Assembly: GCF_026236535.1 (NCBI RefSeq)
Contig: NZ_JAHTMW010000001.1
Location: forward strand, 434,001-498,000
Length of the DNA: 64,000 bases
Direction of reading: 5' to 3'
Source of the DNA: Streptomyces sp. SKN60
GTDB lineage: Bacteria > Actinomycetota > Actinomycetes > Streptomycetales > Streptomycetaceae
The position numbers and the translations under genes are program-made. The notes under the pieces are model-generated. The model made no database searches and had not been told where the DNA came from. It worked only from the letters and a program-made list of their open reading frames with translations. Positions 19,008-29,172 of the stretch are shown here, in pieces (the stretch's first letter is position 1; each line of letters opens with the position of its first letter).

Positions 19008-20102
19008 TCAGCCCTGACGGCGGGCGGCGATCGCCTCGTACACCATGCCGACGAGCAGCTCGTCGGCGTCCCGGCGGCCGAACTCGGCGGCGGCGCGGGA
19101 CATCTCGTACAGACGGTGCGGATCGGCCAGTACGGGCAGGACGTTGGCCTGCACCCACTGCGGCGACAGTTCCGCGTCGTCGACGAGGAGTCCACCGCCG
19201 GCCTTGACCACCGGCTGGGCGTTGAGCCGCTGTTCGCCGTTGCCGATGGGCAGCGGGACGTAGGCGGCCGGCAGTCCGACGGCGGAGAGCTCGGCGACGG
19301 TCATCGCGCCCGCGCGGCAGAGCATCATGTCGGCGGCGGCGTACGCGAGATCCATCCGGTCCACGTACGGTACCGGCACGTACGGCGGCATTCCGGGCAT
19401 GTTGTCGACCCGCGGCAGTTCGTTCTTCGGGCCGACCGCGTGGAGGATCTGGATGCCGGAGCGCTGGAGCACCGGGGCGATCTGCTGGATCACCTCGTTG
19501 AGCCGGCGTGCGCCCTGCGAGCCGCCGGAGACCAGCAGCGTCGGCAGGTTGGGGTCCAGGCCGAACGCGGCGCGCGCCTCGGGGCGCACGCGGGCGCGGT
19601 CGAGGGTCGCGATGGTGTGCCGCAGCGGGATGCCGATGTAACGGGCGTTGCGGAGCTTGGAGTCCGGGGTGGCGACGGCGACCCCGGCCGCGTAGCGCGA
19701 GCCGATCTTGTTGGCCAGGCCGGGCCGGGCGTTGGCCTCGTGGACCACGATCGGCACGCCGAGCCGTTTGGCGGCGAGGTAGCCGGGCAGGGCCACGTAA
19801 CCGCCGAAGCCGACCACGCAGTCCGCCTTGGTGCGCTCCAGGACCTGCTCGGCGGCCTTGATGGTGCCGCGCAGCCGTCCGGGGACGGTGATCAGCTCGG
19901 GGGTGGGCTTGCGGGGCAGCGGCACGGCCGGGATGAGCGCCAGCTCGTAGCCCCGCTCGGGGACCAGCCGGGTCTCCAGGCCCTTCTCCGTGCCCAGCGC
20001 CGTGATCCCCACGGAGGGGTCCTGCCTGCGCAGGGCGTCCGCGAGGGCGAGCGCGGGCTCGATGTGACCGGCGGTACCTCCGCCGGCGAGTACGACATGC
20101 AC
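19008..20102 (-). CDS. murG: UDP-GlcNAc:undecaprenyl-PP-MurNAc-pentapeptide N-acetylglucosaminyltransferase MurG
   Basis: 364 aa, GTG start ([22 protein letters not shown]). The GGGTAGHI glycine-rich loop, the [20 protein letters not shown] block, and the C-terminal donor site ([16 protein letters not shown]) match MurG. It transfers GlcNAc to lipid I at the inner membrane face, making lipid II. Lies between ftsW (6 bp upstream) and ftsQ. Confidence 0.97.
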   Translation of the reverse strand: MHVVLAGGGTAGHIEPALALADALRRQDPSVGITALGTEKGLETRLVPERGYELALIPAVPLPRKPTPELITVPGRLRGTIKAAEQVLERTKADCVVGFGGYVALPGYLAAKRLGVPIVVHEANARPGLANKIGSRYAAGVAVATPDSKLRNARYIGIPLRHTIATLDRARVRPEARAAFGLDPNLPTLLVSGGSQGARRLNEVIQQIAPVLQRSGIQILHAVGPKNELPRVDNMPGMPPYVPVPYVDRMDLAYAAADMMLCRAGAMTVAELSAVGLPAAYVPLPIGNGEQRLNAQPVVKAGGGLLVDDAELSPQWVQANVLPVLADPHRLYEMSRAAAEFGRRDADELLVGMVYEAIAARRQG

Positions 20103-20108
20103 CGAAAT

Positions 20109-21449
20109 TCACCGCTCTCCGGACGGACGCTTCTTGACGCGCCGTCGCATCGACTTCCATCTCCCCCCGGCCCGCTTGCCCCAGCCGGGGCGGCGCAGGG
20201 CCAGGGCCGCTCTCGCGGCGGGTTCCTGTCGTGCGAAGGCGATCAGGAGCCCGACGGCGAACATGGTCGGCAGCAGGGCCGAACCCCCGTAGGAGAACAG
20301 CGGGAGCGGGACTCCGGCGATCGGCAGCAGACCGAGCACCGCACCGATGTTGATCACGGCCTGCGCCGTGATCCAGGTGGTCACGCCTCCCGCGGCATAC
20401 CTGACGAAGGGGTCCTCCGTGCCTCCGGCCACGCGGATACCCGCATAGCCTAGAGCCGCGAACAGGGCGAGCACCGACAGCGTCCCCGCGAGGCCCAGTT
20501 CCTCCCCGGTGACGGCGAAGATGAAGTCGGTGTGCGCTTCGGGGAGTTGGCCCCATTTTTCCACACTCGCACCGAGTCCGGAACCGAACCATCCGCCCGA
20601 GGCGAGAGCATAGATGCCGTGCGCGGCCTGCCAGCACGGGTCCCCCGCGCCGCCCGGGTCGCTGGCGCCGAGGCAGCCGAAGCGCTCCAGGCGGTGCGGG
20701 CTGGTCTTGATGAGCACCCCGCCGATGACGGCGGCGACGGCGAGCACGCCGACGAAGAGCCGGGTGGGGGCGCCCGCGGTCCACAGCAGGCCGAACAGGA
20801 TCGCGGTGAGGATGATCGCCGTGCCCATGTCACCGCCCAGCATGATCAGCCCGAGCAGCAGGAAGGCCCCGGGGACCAGCGGCACCAGCATGTGCTTCCA
20901 CTGCGTGAGCAGTTTCATGTCCTGTTTGCGGGCCAGCAGGTCGGCGCCCCACAGGATCAGCGCCAGTTTGCCGAACTCGCTGGGCTGGAGCATGAAGGGT
21001 CCGCCCAGCGAGATCCAGTTCTGGTTGCCGCCGACCGCGACTCCTATCCCGGGCACCTGCACGAGCACCATCAGGAAGATGGCGCCGACCAGGATCGGGT
21101 AGGCGAGCGCCCGGTGCAGCTTCACCGGCATCCGGGAGGCCAGGAACAGCAGGCCCGCGCCGAGCAGCGCCGCGAAGAACTGCTTGCGGAAGAAGTAGGA
21201 GGGCACCAGGTCGTAGCGGAGCGCCGTGATCATCGACGCGGAGTAGACCATCACCAGGCCGAGCGCGGTGATGAGCAGTCCGGCGCCGACGATCACGTAG
21301 TACGCGGTGAGCGGCCGGTCCCAGGCCCGGCGGGCCCGCTCGTGGAGCCCGCGCAGACCGCCCGCGCGGGGTTTCCTCGGTGCCGCGGGGGCGCGGCCGG
21401 CGCCGCGTGCGGCGGGCGGCCGGCGCGGCCCTGCGGTTCTGCTCGGCAT
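20109..21449 (-). CDS. ftsW: Septal SEDS glycosyltransferase FtsW
   Basis: 446 aa from the ATG at 21449, with GGAGGGG upstream. About 55 basic, Pro-rich residues precede ten membrane helices. The SEDS motifs are present: GGNQNWISLGGPFMLQPSEFGKLAL, the HTDFIFAVTGEELGL loop with the essential Asp region, and GVPLPLFSYGGSAL near the end. FtsW polymerises lipid II at septa with its partner FtsI. The extra-cytoplasmic loop contains two Cys around GCLGASDPGGAGDPCW, possibly a disulfide. Confidence 0.96.
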   Translation of the reverse strand: MPSRTAGPRRPPAARGAGRAPAAPRKPRAGGLRGLHERARRAWDRPLTAYYVIVGAGLLITALGLVMVYSASMITALRYDLVPSYFFRKQFFAALLGAGLLFLASRMPVKLHRALAYPILVGAIFLMVLVQVPGIGVAVGGNQNWISLGGPFMLQPSEFGKLALILWGADLLARKQDMKLLTQWKHMLVPLVPGAFLLLGLIMLGGDMGTAIILTAILFGLLWTAGAPTRLFVGVLAVAAVIGGVLIKTSPHRLERFGCLGASDPGGAGDPCWQAAHGIYALASGGWFGSGLGASVEKWGQLPEAHTDFIFAVTGEELGLAGTLSVLALFAALGYAGIRVAGGTEDPFVRYAAGGVTTWITAQAVINIGAVLGLLPIAGVPLPLFSYGGSALLPTMFAVGLLIAFARQEPAARAALALRRPGWGKRAGGRWKSMRRRVKKRPSGER

Positions 21450-21504
21450 GCTCCCTGTCCCCTCCAGTCGTGTCCGGCCGCGCCGGACCCCCTTGCTGGT
21501 CAGG

Positions 21505-22929
21505 TCAGGCGTCGCCGGTGGCGGCGAGGGCGCGGACGGCGTCCGCGAAGGCCTCGCCCCGCTTGTTGTAGTTGGCGAACATGTCCATCGACGCACAGGC
21601 CGGGGCCAGGAGGACCGTGTCCCCCGGCTCGGCGAGCGCCGCCGCCTCCTGGACCGCCGCGGACATCGCCCCAGTGTCGGTCCGGTCGAGGTCCACCACC
21701 GGGACCTCGGGGGCGTGTCGCGTCAGGGCTTCGCGGATCAGCGCGCGGTCCCGGCCGATCAGCACGACACCGCGCAGCCGCTTCGCCGACTTGGCGACGA
21801 GCTCGTCGAAGGCGGCGCCCTTGGCGAGGCCGCCGGCGATCCAGACGATCGGGTCGTAGGCCGCCAACGACGCCTCGGCGGCGTGGGTGTTGGTGGCCTT
21901 GGAGTCGTCGACGTAGACGACGCCCTGGATCTCCTCGACCAGTTCGATCCGGTGCGGGTCGGGCCGGAAGGCGCGCAGCCCGTCCCGTACGGCCTTGGGC
22001 TCGACGCCGAAGGCGCGGGCGAGGGCGGCGGCGGCGAGCGCGTTGGCGATGTTGTGCGGGGCCGGCGGCTGGACGTCGGCGACCTCGGCGAGCTCCTGGG
22101 CGTTCTTCTGCCGGTTCTCGACGAAGGCCCGGTCGACGAGGATGCCCTCGACGACGCCGAGCTGGGAGGGGCCGGGGGTGCCGAGGGTGAAGCCGATGGC
22201 CCGGCAGCCCTCCTCGACGTCGGCCTCGCGGACCAGGTCCTCGGTGACCCGGTCGGCCACGTTGTAGACGCAGGCGACCCGGTTGCCCTCGTAGACCCGG
22301 CCCTTGTCGGCGGCGTACGCCTCCATGGACCCGTGCCAGTCGAGGTGGTCGGGCGCCAGGTTGAGCACGGCGGCCGAGTGGGCGCGCAGCGAGGGCGCCC
22401 AGTGCAGCTGGTAGCTGGAGAGCTCCACGGCGAGGACGTCGTACGTCTCCTCGCCGAGGACGGCGTCGAGCAGCGAGACGCCGATGTTGCCGACGGCGGC
22501 GGTCTTCAGGCCGGCCGCCTCCAGGATGGAGGCGAGCATCCGCACGGTCGTGGTCTTGCCGTTGGTGCCGGTGACCGCGAGCCAGGGGGCCGCGTCCGGG
22601 CCCCGCAGGCGCCAGGCCAGCTCGACGTCGCCCCAGACCTCGACGCCCGCCTCGGCGGCGGCCGCGAAGAGCGGCTTGTCCGGCTGCCAGCCCGGCGCGG
22701 TGACGATCAGTTCGGTGCCGGCCGGCAGGGTGGCCCCGTCGCCGAGGCGGACGGTGATGCCCTCCGCCTCCAGCTCGGCCGCCTGCGCCCGGGAGCGCTC
22801 GTCGTCGCCGTCGTTGACGACGGTCACGACCGCGCCGAGGCCGTGCAGGGCCCGGGCGGCGGGGATCCCGCTGACGCCGAGCCCGGCGACGGTGACGTGC
22901 TTGCCCTGCCAGTCCCGCTGATCGCTCAC
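21505..22929 (-). CDS. murD: UDP-N-acetylmuramoyl-L-alanine--D-glutamate ligase MurD
   Basis: 474 aa from the GTG at 22929, which overlaps the mraY stop (GTGA); an in-frame ATG at 22944 is an alternative, neither having a strong ribosome site. N-terminal Rossmann domain (VTVAGLGVSGIPAARAL), central ATPase with GTNGKTTTVRMLA and the LSSYQLHW and NLAPDHLDWHG ligase motifs, C-terminal DDSKATN loop. It adds D-Glu to UDP-MurNAc-L-Ala in the cytoplasm. The frame is followed by 55 bp before ftsW. Confidence 0.96.
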   Translation of the reverse strand: MSDQRDWQGKHVTVAGLGVSGIPAARALHGLGAVVTVVNDGDDERSRAQAAELEAEGITVRLGDGATLPAGTELIVTAPGWQPDKPLFAAAAEAGVEVWGDVELAWRLRGPDAAPWLAVTGTNGKTTTVRMLASILEAAGLKTAAVGNIGVSLLDAVLGEETYDVLAVELSSYQLHWAPSLRAHSAAVLNLAPDHLDWHGSMEAYAADKGRVYEGNRVACVYNVADRVTEDLVREADVEEGCRAIGFTLGTPGPSQLGVVEGILVDRAFVENRQKNAQELAEVADVQPPAPHNIANALAAAALARAFGVEPKAVRDGLRAFRPDPHRIELVEEIQGVVYVDDSKATNTHAAEASLAAYDPIVWIAGGLAKGAAFDELVAKSAKRLRGVVLIGRDRALIREALTRHAPEVPVVDLDRTDTGAMSAAVQEAAALAEPGDTVLLAPACASMDMFANYNKRGEAFADAVRALAATGDA

Positions 22930-23996
22930 TTTTCCGCTGCCCATCCCGCGTAGAAGATCCCCAGGCCCACGATGACGTAGATGCCCTGAATGATCCAGAA
23001 CCGGACGACGACAAGGACCTCGGACCACCCCTTGAGTTCGAAGTGGTGCTGGAGGGGCGCCATCCGGAAGACGCGCTTGCCCGTCATCTTGAAGGAGCCG
23101 ACCTGGATGACCACGGACATCGTGATCATCACGAAGAGGCCGCCGAGGAGGGCGAGCAGCAGCTCGGTGCGCGAGCAGATGGCGAGACCGGCCAGCGCAC
23201 CGCCGAGGGCGAGCGAGCCGGTGTCGCCCATGAAGATCTTGGCGGGCGAGGTGTTCCACCACAGGAAGCCGAAGCAGGCGCCCATGAGGGCGGAGGCGAC
23301 GACCGCGAGGTCGAGCGGGTCGCGCACCTCGAAGCAGGCGTTCGGGTTCGTCAGGGTCATGGCGTTGGCGCACGACTCCTGGAACTGCCAGAGCCCGATG
23401 AAGGTGTACGCGCCGAAGACCATCACCGACGCGCCGGTGGCCAGACCGTCCAGACCGTCCGTCAGGTTCACGCCGTTGGACATGGCCAGGATCATGAAGA
23501 GCGCCCAGACCACGAAGAGCACCGGGCCGATGGACCAGCCGAAGTCCGTGATGAAGGAGAGCTTCTCGGAGGCCGGGGTGTTGCCGCGCAGATCCGCGAA
23601 CTGCAGCGAGAGCACGGCGAAGGCGATGCCGACGATCAGCTGGCCGGCCATCTTCGCCTTGGCCCGCAGACCGAGCGAGCGCTGCTTGACGATCTTGATG
23701 TAGTCGTCCAGGAAGCCGACCAGGCCCATGCCCGCCATCAGGAAGAGCACCAGGACGCCCGAGTACGTCGGGTCCTCGCCGGTGATGACCTTGGCGAGCG
23801 CGTACGCGATGAGCGTGGCCAGGATGAAGGAGATGCCGCCCATGGTGGGCGTGCCCTTCTTGCCGGCGTGGCCGCGCGGGCCGTCGTCACGGATGAACTG
23901 GCCGTATCCCTTGCGGGCGAGCAGCTTGATGAGCAGCGGGGTGCCGATCAGGGTCAGGAAGAGCCCGATCGCCCCCGCGAAGAGGATCTGCCTCAT
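22926..23996 (-). CDS. mraY: Phospho-N-acetylmuramoyl-pentapeptide transferase MraY
   Basis: 356 aa, ATG overlapping the murF stop by 4 bp. Ten predicted membrane helices. The catalytic aspartate regions are clear: GPRGHAGKKGTPTMGG, GFLDDYIKIV, NLTDGLDGLATG, and FMGDTGSLALGG, with the late PLQHHFELKGW histidine motif. It transfers phospho-MurNAc-pentapeptide to undecaprenyl phosphate to make lipid I. An insert with one extra loop (QESCANAMTLTNPNACFEVRDPLD, two cysteines) is characteristic of actinobacterial MraY. Confidence 0.97.
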   Translation of the reverse strand: MRQILFAGAIGLFLTLIGTPLLIKLLARKGYGQFIRDDGPRGHAGKKGTPTMGGISFILATLIAYALAKVITGEDPTYSGVLVLFLMAGMGLVGFLDDYIKIVKQRSLGLRAKAKMAGQLIVGIAFAVLSLQFADLRGNTPASEKLSFITDFGWSIGPVLFVVWALFMILAMSNGVNLTDGLDGLATGASVMVFGAYTFIGLWQFQESCANAMTLTNPNACFEVRDPLDLAVVASALMGACFGFLWWNTSPAKIFMGDTGSLALGGALAGLAICSRTELLLALLGGLFVMITMSVVIQVGSFKMTGKRVFRMAPLQHHFELKGWSEVLVVVRFWIIQGIYVIVGLGIFYAGWAAEK

Positions 23997-25423
23997 CGGC
24001 CGGCGACCTCACCCTCGGCGCTGTTCTCGAGCAGTGCCAGGGCGACCCGCTCCAGACCCACCGACCTGGAAGCCTTCACCAGGACGATGTCCCCCGGGCG
24101 CAGCTCACTGCGCAACAGGTCGACCGCCGCCTGCGCGTCGGACACGTGCACCGACTCCTCACCCCACGAACCCTCGTTATAGGCGCCCAGTTGCAGCCAG
24201 GACGCTTCCCTGTCCCCGACCGCGACGAGCTTGCTGACGTTGAGCCGGACGGCGAGCCGTCCGACCGCGTCGTGCTCGGCGAGCGACTCGTCTCCGAGCT
24301 CGGCCATCTTGCCGAGCACCGCCCACGTACGACACCCCTTGGCCTGTGCAGACCTGCCCATGGCCGCGAGCGCGCGCAGAGCGGCTCGCATGGACTCGGG
24401 GTTCGCGTTGTAGGCGTCGTTGACGATCGTCACGCCGTCCGGACGCTCGGTGACCTCCATGCGCCAGCGCGACAGGGTGCCTGCCTCGGAGAGCGCGGTG
24501 GCGATCTCCTCGACGGGCATGCCCAGCTCATGGGCGACGGCGGCCGCGGCGAGCGCGTTCGACACGTGATGCTCACCGTACAGGCGCAAGGTCACGTCAC
24601 TGCACCCGGTGGGTGTGTGAAGCCTGAAAGAAGGCTGTCCGCTTTCCGTGAGGCGGACGTTCTCGGCCCGTACGGCCGCTTCGTCCGACTCTCCGAACAA
24701 CGTCACCTTGGCCTTGGTGCGGGAGGCCATCGCGCGGACGAGGGGGTCGTCGGCGTTGAGGACGGCGACGCCGCCGTCCTCGGCGGCCGGCAGGGACTCG
24801 ACGAGCTCGCCCTTGGCCTCGGCGATCTGCTCGCGGCCGCCGAACTCGCCGATGTGGGCGGTGCCGACGTTGATGACGAGTCCGATGCGCGGCGGGGTGA
24901 GACCGGTGAGGTAGCGGATGTGGCCGATTCCACGCGCTCCCATCTCCAGGACGAGATGGCGGGTCTCGGGTCCCGCGGTGAGCGCGGTGAGCGGCAGGCC
25001 GATCTCGTTGTTGAGGGAGCCGGGCGTCCACACGGTCGGCGCGTGCCGCTGCAGGACCTGGGCGATCAGGTCCTTGGTGGAGGTCTTGCCGGCCGAGCCG
25101 GTGAGGGCGACGACATCGGTGCCGAGACGTCCGACGACCGCGCGGGCGAGGGCCCCGAGCGCCGTCTGGACGTCGTCGACGACGATGGCGGGCACGCCGA
25201 CCGGGCGCGCGGCCAGGACGGCCACGGCGCCGGCCTCCACGGCCCGGGTCGCGTAGTCGTGGCCGTCGACGTGCTCACCGGCGAAGGCGGCGAAGAGGCT
25301 GCCTGGCTTCACCTCACGGGAGTCGATGACGACGGGCCCGGTGATCCGGATGGCCGGATCCGGTATGTCGTGCGCCTGCCCGCCGACGATTTCGGCGACC
25401 TCGGCGAGGGAGAGGGCGATCAC
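23993..25423 (-). CDS. murF: UDP-MurNAc-tripeptide--D-alanyl-D-alanine ligase MurF
   Basis: 476 aa, GTG start, 4 bp after murE ends and overlapping mraY by 4 bp. Mur ligase fold: N-terminal domain with VIDSREVKPGSLFAAF, ATP-binding LTGSAGKTSTKDLIAQ, NEIGLPLT substrate motif, the LEMGARGIGHIRYL block, and the C-terminal NDAYNANPESM loop. It adds D-Ala-D-Ala to complete the UDP-MurNAc pentapeptide. In this order with mraY and murE it is part of one transcription unit. Confidence 0.97.
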   Translation of the reverse strand: MIALSLAEVAEIVGGQAHDIPDPAIRITGPVVIDSREVKPGSLFAAFAGEHVDGHDYATRAVEAGAVAVLAARPVGVPAIVVDDVQTALGALARAVVGRLGTDVVALTGSAGKTSTKDLIAQVLQRHAPTVWTPGSLNNEIGLPLTALTAGPETRHLVLEMGARGIGHIRYLTGLTPPRIGLVINVGTAHIGEFGGREQIAEAKGELVESLPAAEDGGVAVLNADDPLVRAMASRTKAKVTLFGESDEAAVRAENVRLTESGQPSFRLHTPTGCSDVTLRLYGEHHVSNALAAAAVAHELGMPVEEIATALSEAGTLSRWRMEVTERPDGVTIVNDAYNANPESMRAALRALAAMGRSAQAKGCRTWAVLGKMAELGDESLAEHDAVGRLAVRLNVSKLVAVGDREASWLQLGAYNEGSWGEESVHVSDAQAAVDLLRSELRPGDIVLVKASRSVGLERVALALLENSAEGEVAGR

Positions 25424-25427
25424 TGCT

Positions 25428-27110
25428 TCATCCCTGACTGTTCTGGTGACGGTGTGCGTCCTGCTGGTCCTGCCGGCTGACGATCGCCTCGCGCAGGACC
25501 AGGCGGTCGTCGAAGGGGCGGACCACGCCGCCGGCCTCCTGGCCCTGCTCGTGGCCCTTGCCCGCGACCAGGACGGTGTCGCCCGGTTCGGCGCGGGCCA
25601 CGGCCGCGGCGATGGCGGCGGCGCGGTCGGCGTCCACGAGGACGGTGCCGCGCTCGGCCGCCGGCACCTCGGCGGCGCCGGCCAGCATGGCGGTGAGGAT
25701 CGCGAGCGGGTCCTCGGAGCGCGGGTTGTCGGAGGTGAGCACCGCGGTGTCGGCGAGCCGGGCCGCGGCGGCGCCCATCGGGCCGCGCTTGGTGGTGTCG
25801 CGGTCGCCGCCGCAGCCGATGACGACGTGCAGCTTTCCGCGGGTCACCTCGCGCAGCGAGCGCAGCACCGATTCGACGGCGTCGGTCTTGTGCGCGTAGT
25901 CGACGACCGCGAGGTACGGCTGGCCCGCGTCGACCTTCTCCAGACGCCCGGGCACGCCGGGGACGGCGGCGACGCCGTCGGCGGCGGTCTTCGGGTCGAT
26001 CCCGGCGGCGGCGAGGGTGACGATCGCGGCGAGGGTGTTGGCCACGTTGAACGGGCCGGGCAGCGGGGCGGTGGCGGAGATCCGCGTACCGTCCGGGCCG
26101 ACGACCGTGAAGGCGGAGTCGGCGGCGCCGCTGACCACGTCCTCGGCGCGCCAGTCCGCGTCCGGGTCGCCGGTGGCGGAGAAGGTGACGACCGGGACGG
26201 TCGCCTCCTTCGCGAGCCGGCGGCCGTAGGCGTCGTCGAGGTTGACCACGCCGCGCCGGCTGCGCTCCGGTGTGAACAGCCGGGCCTTGGCCTGGAAGTA
26301 GTCCTCCATGTCGGAGTGGAACTCCATGTGCTCCGGGCTCAGGTTGTTGAAGACGGCGACGTCGAAGACGCAGCCGTCGACCCGGCCGAGCACCAGGGCG
26401 TGGCTGGAGACCTCCATGGCGACCGCCTCGACGCCGCGTTCGCGCATGACCGCGAACAGGGCCTGGAGGTCGGTGGCTTCGGGGGTGGTGCGCTCGGACT
26501 TGATGCGCTCGTCGCCGATCCGCATCTCGACGGTGCCGACCAGACCGGTGTGTCTGCCGGCGCCGCGCAGCCCTCCCTCGACGAGGTAGGCGGTGGTGGT
26601 CTTGCCGGAGGTGCCGGTGATGCCGATCTGCAGCAGGCGCTCGCCGGGGCGCCCGTAGATCTCGGCGGCGAGCTCGCCCATCCGGCCGCGCGGGTTGTCG
26701 ACCGCGAGGACCGGCAGGCCGGTCGCGGCGGCGCGGTCGGCGCCGGCCGGGTCGGTCAGGACGGCGGCGGCGCCGAGGCCGGCGGCCTGGGCGACGAAGT
26801 CGGCGCCGTGCGCGCGGGCGCCGGGCAGCGCCGCGTACACGTCGCCGGGGCGGACCGCCCGCGAGTCGTGGGTGATGCCCGAGACCTCGACGCCGCGGCC
26901 GGCGGCGGAGAGCTCGGTGCCGAGCCGGTCGGCGAGCTCGCCCAGGGGTGTCGGGCGGAGCCGCTCGGGGCGGGGCGGGGCGGTTCGGGACTGATCAGCG
27001 TGTGGCACGGCGGTGAGCGTACCGGGCGCACCCTCCGCAGGGCTAAATCGGGCCACGGCGTCGCCGGAGTTCGATTTCCGGTTCCCGGAACGGGGGGTGA
27101 TCGTTGTCAC
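25428..27110 (-). CDS. murE: UDP-N-acetylmuramoyl-tripeptide synthetase MurE
   Basis: 560 aa from the GTG at 27110 (VTTITPRSG), chosen because GGGAG lies 5 bases upstream; GTG at 27008 is a shorter alternative with no good ribosome site, and ATG at 27140 is a longer one. Three Mur-ligase domains: ITHDSRAVRPGDVYAALPG, then ITGTSGKTTTAYLVEGGL and the NLSPEHMEFHSDMEDYF acceptor region, then VVDYAHKTDAVES. A DNPRSEDPLAIL-type motif matches diaminopimelate specificity; Streptomyces uses LL-Dap, so it should add that isomer. 4 bp before murF. Confidence 0.94.
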   Translation of the reverse strand: MTTITPRSGNRKSNSGDAVARFSPAEGAPGTLTAVPHADQSRTAPPRPERLRPTPLGELADRLGTELSAAGRGVEVSGITHDSRAVRPGDVYAALPGARAHGADFVAQAAGLGAAAVLTDPAGADRAAATGLPVLAVDNPRGRMGELAAEIYGRPGERLLQIGITGTSGKTTTAYLVEGGLRGAGRHTGLVGTVEMRIGDERIKSERTTPEATDLQALFAVMRERGVEAVAMEVSSHALVLGRVDGCVFDVAVFNNLSPEHMEFHSDMEDYFQAKARLFTPERSRRGVVNLDDAYGRRLAKEATVPVVTFSATGDPDADWRAEDVVSGAADSAFTVVGPDGTRISATAPLPGPFNVANTLAAIVTLAAAGIDPKTAADGVAAVPGVPGRLEKVDAGQPYLAVVDYAHKTDAVESVLRSLREVTRGKLHVVIGCGGDRDTTKRGPMGAAAARLADTAVLTSDNPRSEDPLAILTAMLAGAAEVPAAERGTVLVDADRAAAIAAAVARAEPGDTVLVAGKGHEQGQEAGGVVRPFDDRLVLREAIVSRQDQQDAHRHQNSQG

Positions 27111-27204
27111 TGGAGCTCCCGGAGTGTCACACGGTGTCACGGTCGTACGGGTACGAGCGCGGGCACGGGTATACAGAGGCGAGTACGGCCCGGCCCGGTT
27201 CGGC

Positions 27205-29169
27205 TTATGGCGTGAAGGTCACCGGCAGCCGGGCGGGGCCGCTGCCGGTCGGCGGGACGTGCAGGGTCTTGAGGGCGAACTCCATGACCTTCTTGTAGAT
27301 GGGTCCGCAGATCTGGCCTCCGAAGTAGCTGCCCTTGGTGGGGTTCTGGATGGCGCAGTAGACGGTGATGCGGGGCTGGTCGGCCGGGGCGAAGCCGGCG
27401 AAGGAGGCCGTGTAGCCCTTGTAGCGGCCGAGTTCGGGGTCGACCCGGTTGGCGGTGCCGGTCTTGCCGGCGACGCGGTAGCCGGGGATGGCGGCCTTGT
27501 TGCCGGTGCCCTCCTCGTCGTCGACGACGGACTCCAGCATCTGGGCGAGGGTCTTGGCGGTCTTCTCGCTGACCACCCGGTTCTCCCCGGGCTCGGGCGC
27601 GGCGGTGAAGCGCCCGTCGGGGCCCTTGGTGCCGCGGACGAGGCTCGGTTCGACGCGGACGCCGCCGTTGGCGATGGTCGAGTAGACCGAGGCGGCCTGC
27701 ACGGCGCTGACGGAGAGGCCCTGCCCGAAGGGGATCGTGTACTGCTGGGAGGTCGACCAGTCCTGGGGCTTGGCGAGGATGCCGGGGGTCTCGCCCGGGT
27801 AGTGGAGGCCGGTGGGGCTGCCGACGCCGAACTTGCGCAGGTAGTCGTACAGCACCTTGTTGGCCTCGGGCTGGGTCCTGCCGAGCCGGCCGGTGGCCAG
27901 GATGGTGCCGATGTTGCTGGACTTGGCGAGGACGCCGTTGAGCGTCAGGTACCAGGTCGGGTGGTCGATGTCGTCCTTGAAGAGGCGGTCGCCGCGGTGC
28001 AGCCGGTTGGGCACGGTGACCCGGGTGTCGGGGGCGGCGGCGCCCTCCTCCAGGACGGCGGCCATGGACATCACCTTGGCGGTCGAGCCGGGCTCGTAGG
28101 CGTCCTGGAGGGCGGCGTTGCCCATGGCGGTGGCGTTGGCCTGGGAGAGGTCGTTGGGGTCGAAGCCGGGGGCGTTGGCCATGGCGAGCACCTCGCCGGT
28201 GCGCACGTCCTGGACGACGACGTAGCCGCGGTCCGCCTTGGACTTCTTCACCTGCTCGGTGATGGCCTGCTGGGCGGCCCACTGGATGTCCCGGTCGATG
28301 GTGAGCTCGATGTCGGAGCCGGGGACGGCGGGGGTGCCCTGGGAGCCGGCGGTGGGCACCCGGCGGCCGCCGGACTGGGCGTAGCGGATCTTGCCGTCCT
28401 TGCCGGCGAGCTCCTTGTCGAGCATGGACTCCATGCCGCCGGCGCCGCGGCCCTCGGCGTTGACGTAGCCCAGTATCCCGGCGGCGAGTTCGCCGTTCGG
28501 GTAGACGCGCTTGGTGCTGGGCTCGCCGAGGATGCCGCCGAGCAGGTTGACGCCGTTGCCGCCGTTGGCGGGCTTGGCCTTCTGCTCGTAGACCTTCTTG
28601 AGGTCCTTGATCTGGTTCCAGACCTGCGGGGTCTGCTTGCGGGCGAGCATCGTGTAGCGGGACTTGGGGGTGCGCAGCTTCTTGGCGAGCTCGGCGGGTT
28701 CCTTGCCGAGGAGCGGGGCGAGCAGCGCGGCGGCCTGTTCCGGGGCGTCCTTGAGCTTGGAGTCCTCGGGCGTGAACAGCTTGGGGTCGGCGGTGACGTC
28801 GTACGCGTCAACGCTGGCGGCCAGTGCGACCCCGTTGCGGTCGGTGATCTCACCGCGGTCGGCGGAGAGCGTGTACTCCTGGTAGCGGTGCTTCTCGGCC
28901 TTGGCGGCGTACGCGCTGGCGTCCACGGCCTGGACCTGCAGCAGCCGCACCACGAAGACGAGCAGCACCAGGGTCAGGCCGAGCGAGATCAGGCGGAGCC
29001 GGGGTTTGGGGCTGCCGAGCCGGATGGTGCGGGCCTTCGGGGCCGGGCGGGGCGCCGGGCGCCGGGGCGGCGCGGACCGCGGGGCGGGCCGGCCGGAGGC
29101 GGCGGGACGGGGGCGTGCGGGCCGGGCGGGGCCGGGGACACGGCGGCGCGGGGGCTCCTTGGAGGGCAC
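27205..29169 (-). CDS. ftsI: Septal transpeptidase FtsI (PBP3)
   Basis: 654 aa, GTG start 3 bp after ftsL ends. A cytosolic Pro/Arg/Ala-rich tail of about 55 residues precedes one membrane helix (SLGLTLVLLVFVVRLLQ). The pedestal domain follows, then the penicillin-binding transpeptidase domain with the three signature motifs: STAK in AYEPGSTAKVMSM, SSN in LAKSSNIGT and KTGT in VAGKTGTANR. It cross-links septal peptidoglycan and pairs with FtsW. In Streptomyces ftsI is needed for sporulation septa but not for growth. The PASTA domains found in some FtsI proteins are absent. Confidence 0.96.
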   Translation of the reverse strand: MPSKEPPRRRVPGPARPARPRPAASGRPAPRSAPPRRPAPRPAPKARTIRLGSPKPRLRLISLGLTLVLLVFVVRLLQVQAVDASAYAAKAEKHRYQEYTLSADRGEITDRNGVALAASVDAYDVTADPKLFTPEDSKLKDAPEQAAALLAPLLGKEPAELAKKLRTPKSRYTMLARKQTPQVWNQIKDLKKVYEQKAKPANGGNGVNLLGGILGEPSTKRVYPNGELAAGILGYVNAEGRGAGGMESMLDKELAGKDGKIRYAQSGGRRVPTAGSQGTPAVPGSDIELTIDRDIQWAAQQAITEQVKKSKADRGYVVVQDVRTGEVLAMANAPGFDPNDLSQANATAMGNAALQDAYEPGSTAKVMSMAAVLEEGAAAPDTRVTVPNRLHRGDRLFKDDIDHPTWYLTLNGVLAKSSNIGTILATGRLGRTQPEANKVLYDYLRKFGVGSPTGLHYPGETPGILAKPQDWSTSQQYTIPFGQGLSVSAVQAASVYSTIANGGVRVEPSLVRGTKGPDGRFTAAPEPGENRVVSEKTAKTLAQMLESVVDDEEGTGNKAAIPGYRVAGKTGTANRVDPELGRYKGYTASFAGFAPADQPRITVYCAIQNPTKGSYFGGQICGPIYKKVMEFALKTLHVPPTGSGPARLPVTFTP

Positions 29170-29172
29170 GGG